64,000 bases of DNA from Strongylocentrotus purpuratus (taxonomy: Eukaryota; Echinodermata; Echinoidea; Camarodonta; Strongylocentrotidae), in contig NW_022145604.1 in the NCBI RefSeq assembly GCF_000002235.5, positions 28,059,291-28,123,290 of the forward strand. Direction: 5' to 3'. A program made the position numbers and the translations under genes. The notes below the pieces were generated by a model. That model was not told the DNA's origin and did no database searches. It saw only the letters and a program-made list of their open reading frames with translations. Positions 57,812 through 64,000 of this stretch are shown in pieces; the stretch's first letter is position 1, and the number at the start of each line of letters is the position of its first letter.

Positions 57812-59349
57812 CCAGTCGTCTTTTCTTTGATTTCATATCCCAATACACATCTGAGATACACCACATAGCAGGAAGGGAGAACACAGCAGCAGACGCTCTC
57901 TCCCGTCTGTGTATCGACAGAGTTGATTCATCCTCGGTCATAGATTTTGCAGCCATTGCGAAAGATCAAGAGGATGATGGTGAGGTACAGGACTCCTCGC
58001 TTCAGCTCAAGTCTATATCGCTTCCTGGTTCTCTTACTACCATGCTATGTGATGTTTCGACAGGTGTTGCTAGACCCCTTGTTCCAGTCAAACACAGACG
58101 AGCTATTTTTGACGCCCTCCACGGACTATCCCATCCTGGGATCAGGGCCACTCAAAAGCTCATCACGGAACGTTTCGTTTGGCCTGGTATTAATCATGAT
58201 ATCAGGAAATGGGCCAGAACATGTCTTGAATGCCAGAGATGCAAGGTGCATAAACACACAAAAGTTCCACTTGGCACTTTTACCTCACCTGATGCGCGTT
58301 TCTCTCATGTGCACATCGATCTTGTAGGCCCACTTCCTACTTCAGAGGGTAACACGTACCTTCTTACTTGTGTGGATCGTTACACCAGATGGCCAGAAGC
58401 TATACCTATCCCAGATATCACTGCGGATACTGTAGCACGTACTTTTGTGGCCAGATGGGTAGCGGTGTTTGGTGCTCCAACTACTCTTACTACAGACAGG
58501 GGTAGACAATTTGAGTCAGCACTTTTCCTTGCTCTCACTAATCTTCTTGGCACTAAACGCATTCGCACAACAGCATACCATCCAGCAGCCAATGGGCTTG
58601 TTGAGCGTTTTCACAGGCAACTCAAAGCCTCTCTCAAGGCGCATAACACAGTCCGTTGGACTGAGGTCCTTCCCTTGGTATTGCTGGGTATACGTACAGC
58701 TATCAAGTCTGATCTGGGATGTTCCGCAGCAGAACTCGTTTTTGGTACTACGGTCATGCTACCGGCCCAATTTGTGTCTCCTTCACAGACTGACTCTGCT
58801 GGCGATCCAGCTAATTACGCCCACAGACTGAAGAGGCTGATGCGTGAATTACATCCCACCCCTACTCGCAAACAACGAGCTACCCCTACACAGGTACACC
58901 CAGAGTTGCATTCCTCATCCCACGTCTTTTTGAGGGTTGATGCAGTCAAGGGGCCCCTTCAACCTCCTTACAGGGGGCCTTTTCGAGTCCTTCAACGCTC
59001 TGACAAGTTTTTTACTATTGATTACAATGGTAAACGTGAAACTGTCAGTGTTGAGAGACTTAAACCAGCTTTCATGGAGCAAGATCTCCCTGCTCAATCT
59101 AAGACGGGTCAAGATCCACCTATCCAAGTCCCTCGGCAATCCAACTCCGCAGACTTAGCACTAGATCCTGCTCCGTTAGCACTGGATCCTGCTCCGTTAG
59201 CACTGGATCCTGCTCCGTTAGCACTGGATCCTGCACCGTTAGCATTGGATCCTGCACTGAAGCAGAACACTCCTGAGATTCGAAAGACCAGGTCTGGTCG
59301 TCAAGTTAGATGGCCAGTGAGGTTCGTGGACTTTTTAGAAGTCGGGTGA
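57812..59349 (+). pseudogene. Pol remnant: RNase H tail and integrase
   Basis: An open frame (its upstream part overlaps gag out of frame) begins in pol at FDFISQYTSEIHHIAGREN and ADALSRL, the tail of RNase H. Integrase follows: H2C2 zinc motif (HGLSHPG ... CLECQRC, about 58120-58240), then D (in HIDLVGP), D (in TTDRGRQF) and E (in GLVERFHRQ), the DDE triad, then a YRGPFRV GPF motif. Protease, RT and most of RNase H are deleted. The integrase catalytic residues are intact, so this copy could only move with help from a complete relative. Confidence 0.88.
59155..59259 (+). repeat. 21-bp coding minisatellite (5 units) in pol C-terminus
   Basis: Five units of TTAGCACTGGATCCTGCTCCG, translating to LALDPAP repeats. 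Unit differences are few, so the expansion is recent. Confidence 0.92.
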
Positions 59350-59483
59350 AGCATATTAAACTTACTGTGTTTCAGCAGTATTACCATATTTTCGTATTTT
59401 CAAGTCAACATGCATGTAGGTCTATATTTCCTCATCGATTTGTTGCTACTTTTCATTCGACAACAAATCTAGAGGGGAGCTAC

Positions 59484-60112
59484 TGTAGTGACTTGACCTT
59501 TGGAGAACTTTGCATTTGTAAATATTATTGTCTTGTCTTTATTGTGTGGCTTGAAGTCTAGCCTTTTATTCCATTGTCACTCATTTCTTTAGTGACACCT
59601 GTTGCATTACTAGAGTGCCACAAATACTTACTCTGGCAAGCACATTCCATACCCTATGGGTTGGGATGTGCAACCACCTAATGTACTGGTATAGCTTATA
59701 CTGTACAGGTACATTACACTTGCTTGCTTTATTTGCCACACCTATTTTCATCACTTCTCCTGAGCTGTTCATATAGAGCACACGTATTCTAGAGAGTCTA
59801 TCTACAGCAAAGCTAATTCAGCTTCATCTTAATTCTTGTCCTATTTCTTCGCTTGTTTCTCTACTCGGTTCTGAGGCCTTATTACTTTATAGAGATTATA
59901 AGTTTCTTCTTCTTTACTTAATTCGCGAAGAAGCGTCATTACTTTGTACATGGTCTTACATATTCTTTCTACGGGTGCTGTGCAATATTTGAACTACTAC
60001 TTGTGATATAATATATGTTCCAAGTATCTGTATTCAACAGGTGTTTCTACGAGACAAGGTAGGAAAGAAATCTATTTCTATTTCTTTTATTTAGGTGATT
60101 AAATTCCCTAAA
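59484..60112 (+). repeat. 3' LTR
   Basis: Same sequence as 56172-56800; preceded by the purine-rich tract and followed by the ATAT target duplication. Confidence 0.93.
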
Positions 60113-60322
60113 ATATCTATGGTTTTCTTTGAAGGCGAGGATGTGAGGCACCCTCTAACAGTGATTAACAGTAAATTCTCCCAACCATTTTTGAATTTTC
60201 CCAACCGTTTTTCCATGACAAAAATACATAAAACAGGCTATAAAAATCTGTCAACACTTAACTGTCTGGAATGGAATGTAGAGCCATTTTATTGCTTTGT
60301 GACGATTTATATTCACCTAAGT
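60113..60322. repeat. Tandem duplication unit 1, right part
   Basis: Equals 60987-61195 (TCTATGGTTTTCTTTGAAGG ... TTATATTCACCTA). Joins directly to unit 2 at about 60323. Confidence 0.9.
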
Positions 60323-61195
60323 AAAAATCGTACAAAAACGACTAAATCTTACTGGTTGGCAGGTCTGATTGCCCCCTGCTAGGTCGAACAAACATTATGG
60401 CTTGCCCAACCCAACAACAAGCAATGCATGCATGCGCACTCCGACCACCGAAACCCCATCCACTGCAACAGGCAAATGCAATAGCCTGTCACTATATAGG
60501 TACGCTCAAAAAAGGAAGACAGGGCTAGATTTCCGCTTTGTTGTATAAACCAAAAGATATGCCAGTTGAGTAACCTGAAAGCAGAATAAAAAAATCATCC
60601 TCATAGTATACATGTCTAAAACACACAAAATGTACTGCACTAAATCAGCATGCATTTATCCTGTAATGTATAATACAAATCCTTAAATTGCAATCCTTTA
60701 GAATTCTCAACTCTATATCCAAAAGGCCTAAACCCCCATTAATCTCTATGTCAAATTAACATATCTTGACAGAAATACTGCTCTCGTAAAAAAAAACAGT
60801 AACCAAAGTCCTCAGCCTAGATAAATTCCTAGTCAAGACTACCTTTAAAGTGACTCGGTAACATTGTTGAAGATTGATGACAAAAATTGCTTAATTTTTG
60901 TATAAAATGTTACTTACTACATTCCTTCTACTATATAACCCTCTGACATGCAAAAAATCCTGAACAAATTGTCAAACCGCAAAGATATCTATGGTTTTCT
61001 TTGAAGGCGAGGATGTGAGGCACCCTCTAACAGTGATTAACAGTAAATTCTCCCAACCATTTTTGAATTTTCCCAACCGTTTTTCCATGACAAAAATACA
61101 TAAAACAGGCTATAAAAATCTGTCAACACTTAACTGTCTGGAATGGAATGTAGAGCCATTTTATTGCTTTGTGACGATTTATATTCACCTAAAAT
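60323..61195. repeat. Tandem duplication unit 2 (uninterrupted, ~873 bp)
   Basis: Full copy without the retrotransposon; at 60983-60991 it holds the pre-insertion sequence AAGATATCTATGG. Confidence 0.92.
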
Positions 61196-62138
61196 GTAAT
61201 TAAATTGTCCTTGTCTTGATGCTGAACAGGCTTTGACAAGTACCAGAATAGAAGTTGAATAATATAGTTGGGAGAATTAAGGAATCGATCAGATAAGTTT
61301 TTCCCAATTTGTACCATGAATAATGATCTGATTTCACTCAAATTTTCAGATTATCTTTAATTGTGCATCTAGCATTGAAGTCACTACCTTAGCACCACTA
61401 TCTCTCATCTGAACAATGCTCAATAAATAAATCCCATCTTACCCAAAGTATGTAAAACTTGTCTTTCTTATTTAGACTCATTGAACTTTCATCATAAATT
61501 CCAAAAACCTGACTGTATTTCAGTCTTTTTCTTTCTTAACTCTTATTTATCCAACACTTATTTCATATGTCAACACCAACATTTGTCAACTAAAACAACC
61601 TTAAATCAATCTCTGACTAATATCATTATTCTGATTAATGTCATTATTACTCTGTGTTTTCAAAAACACAAAATCCCTCTTTATAAACGTGTGAATTTAA
61701 CACCAACTAAATACGGCACATACTTTCAATGTAACCGTACACATTACGCTGCACACTTCTATACACATTAACATGCACATTACTAACACATCTCTGTACT
61801 CGAGTGTGACACCAAATAATCATTAATTTCCACCAATTCGTTAACATACACTTCATAATATCTTATCCAAGCTTTACTCACTTCTTTTGCAGAAATTTCT
61901 AGCTACTCTGAAATACTGTTGCCATTTTCCAAAACCTGGAATTCTGGCCTCTAAATAAGCGTCTAAAATCAAATAATAATAATAATAGCCTAAATGAGTC
62001 ATATCACATCCATGAAAAAATGTGCTCTGCAAAGTATACACTTAAATGACCCTATAAGTAGGTCAGGGTCAATAGCTCAATATGGTATCTTACAAAAATC
62101 TTGGAAAAGCAAATAACTTTCATGTTTTACCAAAACAG
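61196..62138. other. Intergenic/intronic AT-rich stretch
   Basis: No coding pattern; ends before a 78-bp fragment homologous to the duplication unit (62139-62216). Confidence 0.5.
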
Positions 62139-62216
62139 CATGCATGCGCACTCCGACCACCGAAACACCATCCACTGCAACAGGCAAATACAATAGCCTG
62201 TCACTATATAGGCACT
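62139..62216. repeat. Fragment of the duplicated unit
   Basis: GCATGCATGCGCACTCCGAC ... GCCTGTCACTATATAGG as at 55606-55680 and 60426-60500, with a few substitutions. Shows the unit itself contains a dispersed repeat. Confidence 0.8.
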
Positions 62217-62476
62217 TGACAAAGATGTATGCATTAATCTCGAATACAGTATACAAAAATGGCCCATTGAATAAAACCCATAGAAACCAGCGTAATAACA
62301 ATAACATTGCAGTAAACAACAGGTGACTCAATGTGAAGAAGATTGTAAAAGCCTTTCTTTGTATTGTCTTTTGAATACGTTCTGAGAGGATGCAGATTGT
62401 AGATGAGCAGGCAATGCATACCATAGTTCGGGACCTACATAGTAAATGTTTTTTTGAGAAACTGATGTTCTTATGT

Positions 62477-63183
62477 AAAGGCCCGGTCACACAGAGGGGA
62501 CGCATGGGGGACGCATGGCCAGCGCATTGGAAATTTGCAATTTGGGCCAGTGCGTTGTCGTTTGCTAGGCGTGCGTCATCATTCGTTACTCGTTCGTCGA
62601 GCGCGCTGGACCAACGCTGGACCAGCGCTATGCATTCGTCGTCATTTGCTGTGTGCATCGTTTTTTTTAGCATGCTCAAAAGTGTGCGTGGAGCTCGACG
62701 CATGAATGTACATGCCAAAGGCACGCCAGACATGCGTGGAGCGCGCTAGACCAGCGCCAGACATACGCGGAGCACACGCCCTGTATACGCACAGCGCGCT
62801 AGCTACACGCTGTGCATTTTTTGTCAGCTTGCTAGCTTTTCCAAAATCATGACAAAAGTTAGGCACACGGCCTTTTCCGATTTCCAATGCGCGGGCCGTG
62901 CGTCGTAGAACGCGGTGCATGCGTGGACCATTCGTCCAGCGCGCTAGCAACACGATCTGCATTCGTGGAAGTTGTTATCATGTGCGCTCTGTGTACGTTC
63001 TGTATGCGCACTGTATGCGCCCTGTATGCGCTCAGCGCGCTAGCAACACGTTATGCATTTGCTGTTTGGCTCGCTGTAGCTTCGACCAAAGTTGGGCGCA
63101 CGACAACGCACTGGCCAAAATTGCAAATTTCCCATGCGCTGGCCGTGTGTTCCCCATGCGTCCTCTCTGTGTGACCGGGCTTT
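62477..63183. mobile_element. GC-rich inverted-repeat element (MITE-like)
   Basis: Terminal inverted repeats of about 85 bp (AAAGGCCCGGTCACACAGAG at left; complement ending in CCGGGCTTT at 63183). Interior has repeated GCGCTAGCAACACG..TGCATT words. Same family as 47327-48310. It ends 4 bases before the damaged EGF exon. Confidence 0.8.
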
Positions 63184-63187
63184 GAGG

Positions 63188-63312
63188 GATGTGAAATCTG
63201 CATTTGATCAAGTGCAATGGGAGTGGATTGCAGAGTTAATGGAAACCAGGTAGCTACAACTGTTTCTGTACAGATGGGTATATGCTAGCAGCTGATCAAA
63301 GAACATGCTCAG
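63188..63312 (+). pseudogene. Damaged EGF exon (or exon with sequence errors)
   Basis: The last part reads GSYNCFCTDGYMLAADQRTC with donor GTAGGA at 63313 in phase 1, a clear C-terminal half of a calcium-binding EGF. Upstream, GATGTGAAATCTGC resembles a DVNEC start and Cys codons occur at roughly EGF spacing, but they fall in different frames (gaps of 11, 13 and 29 nt) and the acceptor is missing because the MITE-like element abuts at 63183. Alternatively a 63-bp exon 63250-63312 uses AG at 63248-63249. Confidence 0.5.
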
Positions 63313-64000
63313 GTAGGAAAATTAGTCAAAATAATTTTAACCATGTTTTAGGGAATAAATTGCTGTCGAATTGGAATCTTGACTCCCAGTTTATCTATAA
63401 GATTTGGGACACTTTCAGGTTAAACTAGGTGCTCTTGCATATAATTACTTGTACATATCATTGTGGATCTTCTCAGATCTTCCAGAATCACCTCATGTTT
63501 CAAAAATACAATGATTGTCTCAAAGTGGTTTATGTTGACTACCTATACAAAATTTATTGAGATTATTATGCATTCAGTGAAAATAACATCTTCGTAAATG
63601 TGAACATACATTAACAGTAACTAACCAAATTGATTCAGTAATAACATGTAAAAAGCAAGACAGGATAGGTATGAATTAATTGATATGGTGTCCATTGTTT
63701 GAATTATCAGGTGGGCTGTATATCGTACAGACCACCTTATAATTTCGTTAGAATTGCCTTTATTTATTATTAAATATTTTTCTTATTTCTAACCACTTTT
63801 TTGTGAACAAGATAACACGAAAATGGCTCGATCAAAATCCTTGAAATTTGGCACACATATGTAAAGGCATATGTACAAAGCACAATAACGTTTTCAACAT
63901 TGACCTTTACTGATGACGTCATCTAGGCGCCATTTTGTAAAACTTTACGAAAATCAACTCTTGATCATATCTTCATAACCAAAAGCCATTTCTCATTCAT
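63313..64000. other. 3' flank / intron
   Basis: AT-rich; no further exon or element recognised to the end of the window. Confidence 0.5.

Larger units (their letters stand above)
56172..60112 (+). mobile_element. Gypsy-type LTR retrotransposon, internally deleted
   Basis: Two 629-bp direct repeats (56172-56800, 59484-60112) with no difference noticed on reading; 4-bp ATAT duplication (56168-56171, 60113-60116). A primer-binding-like TGGTGATCCCGACGTGAT follows the 5' LTR (56802) and a purine tract GAGGGGAGCTAC precedes the 3' LTR (59472-59483). It carries gag and an integrase frame but no protease or reverse transcriptase. The integrase with GPF motif places it near Ty3/gypsy. Length 3,941 bp, where intact relatives are usually longer. 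Recent insertion is inferred from the LTR identity. Confidence 0.93.
1..63312 (+). other. SVEP1/hyalin-like multidomain extracellular protein gene (partial)
   Basis: One gene model joins 33 exons by GT-AG splicing from 1 to 54587, with a possible damaged exon at 63188-63312. Exon lengths and codon phases fit at every junction (most are phase 1-1, the usual class for shuffled extracellular modules). The predicted order is CCP, HYR, HYR, CCP, linker A, three GCC2/GCC3, about 21 EGF, pentraxin/LamG, two EGF, TSP1, CCP, linker B, four GCC2/GCC3, EGF. This mix resembles SVEP1 (sushi, von Willebrand A, EGF, pentraxin) and hyalin-type proteins, but the order and the TSP1 module differ from vertebrate SVEP1, so no symbol is given. 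No signal peptide, membrane segment or stop codon is inside the window. Both ends are missing. The exon chain is seen directly; the single-gene assignment is inferred from phase and domain continuity. Confidence 0.85.

Noticed and set aside
62077..62733. 218-residue minus-strand open frame
   Set aside because: It spans the end of the GC-rich inverted-repeat element and unrelated flanking DNA; composition and lack of any domain suggest chance.

Overview
This window is eukaryotic genomic DNA that is mostly introns of one very large multidomain extracellular gene on the + strand. The best guess for the host is an echinoderm, probably a sea urchin. That is inference: it rests on the SVEP1/hyalin-like domain mix (CCP, HYR, GCC2/GCC3, EGF, pentraxin/LamG, TSP1), tRNA-derived SINEs, and the density of Penelope, piggyBac, Harbinger and gypsy relics. 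No prokaryotic features are present.

The gene (partial at the 5' end, probably also at the 3' end) can be followed through 33 GT-AG exons from base 1 to 54587, about 6.8 kb of coding sequence or roughly 2,260 residues. Every donor/acceptor pair is phase-compatible. Domain order is CCP, HYR x2, CCP, linker A with a polybasic stretch, GCC2/GCC3 (ephrin-receptor-like) x3, about 21 EGF repeats, a pentraxin/LamG-like module, EGF x2, TSP1, CCP, linker B (also dibasic), GCC2/GCC3 x4, and a further EGF-like module. At 63188-63312 there is a damaged EGF exon. The block CCP + linker + GCC2/GCC3 occurs twice, so the protein grew by internal module duplication. The product should be secreted or extracellular; in such families these modules serve adhesion and ligand binding.

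The introns hold a layered set of mobile elements. Two Harbinger-like elements (7122-11399 and 29842-33382) share ends and have TAA or TTA target duplications. Several TTAA-flanked elements include two distinct piggyBac-like families with transposase N-terminal remnants (51917-53790; 36340-36917 with its short relative 45513-45845). A Penelope-like GIY-YIG endonuclease remnant (43106-43673) sits between inverted arms carrying a hammerhead-like motif, and a related 91-bp-arm palindrome lies at 50871-51061. There are tRNA-derived SINEs, TIR elements with CAGA..TGCCAACC ends and 6-bp duplications, long foldback elements, and satellite-like tandem repeats.

The 3' part (54.6-63.2 kb) is dominated by recent events. 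An ~0.87-kb segment was tandemly duplicated, and a gypsy-type LTR retrotransposon (56172-60112; 629-bp LTRs with no difference seen; ATAT duplication) then inserted into one copy. The retrotransposon keeps gag and integrase but has lost protease, reverse transcriptase and most of RNase H. An MITE-like element (62477-63183) ends immediately before the damaged EGF exon.
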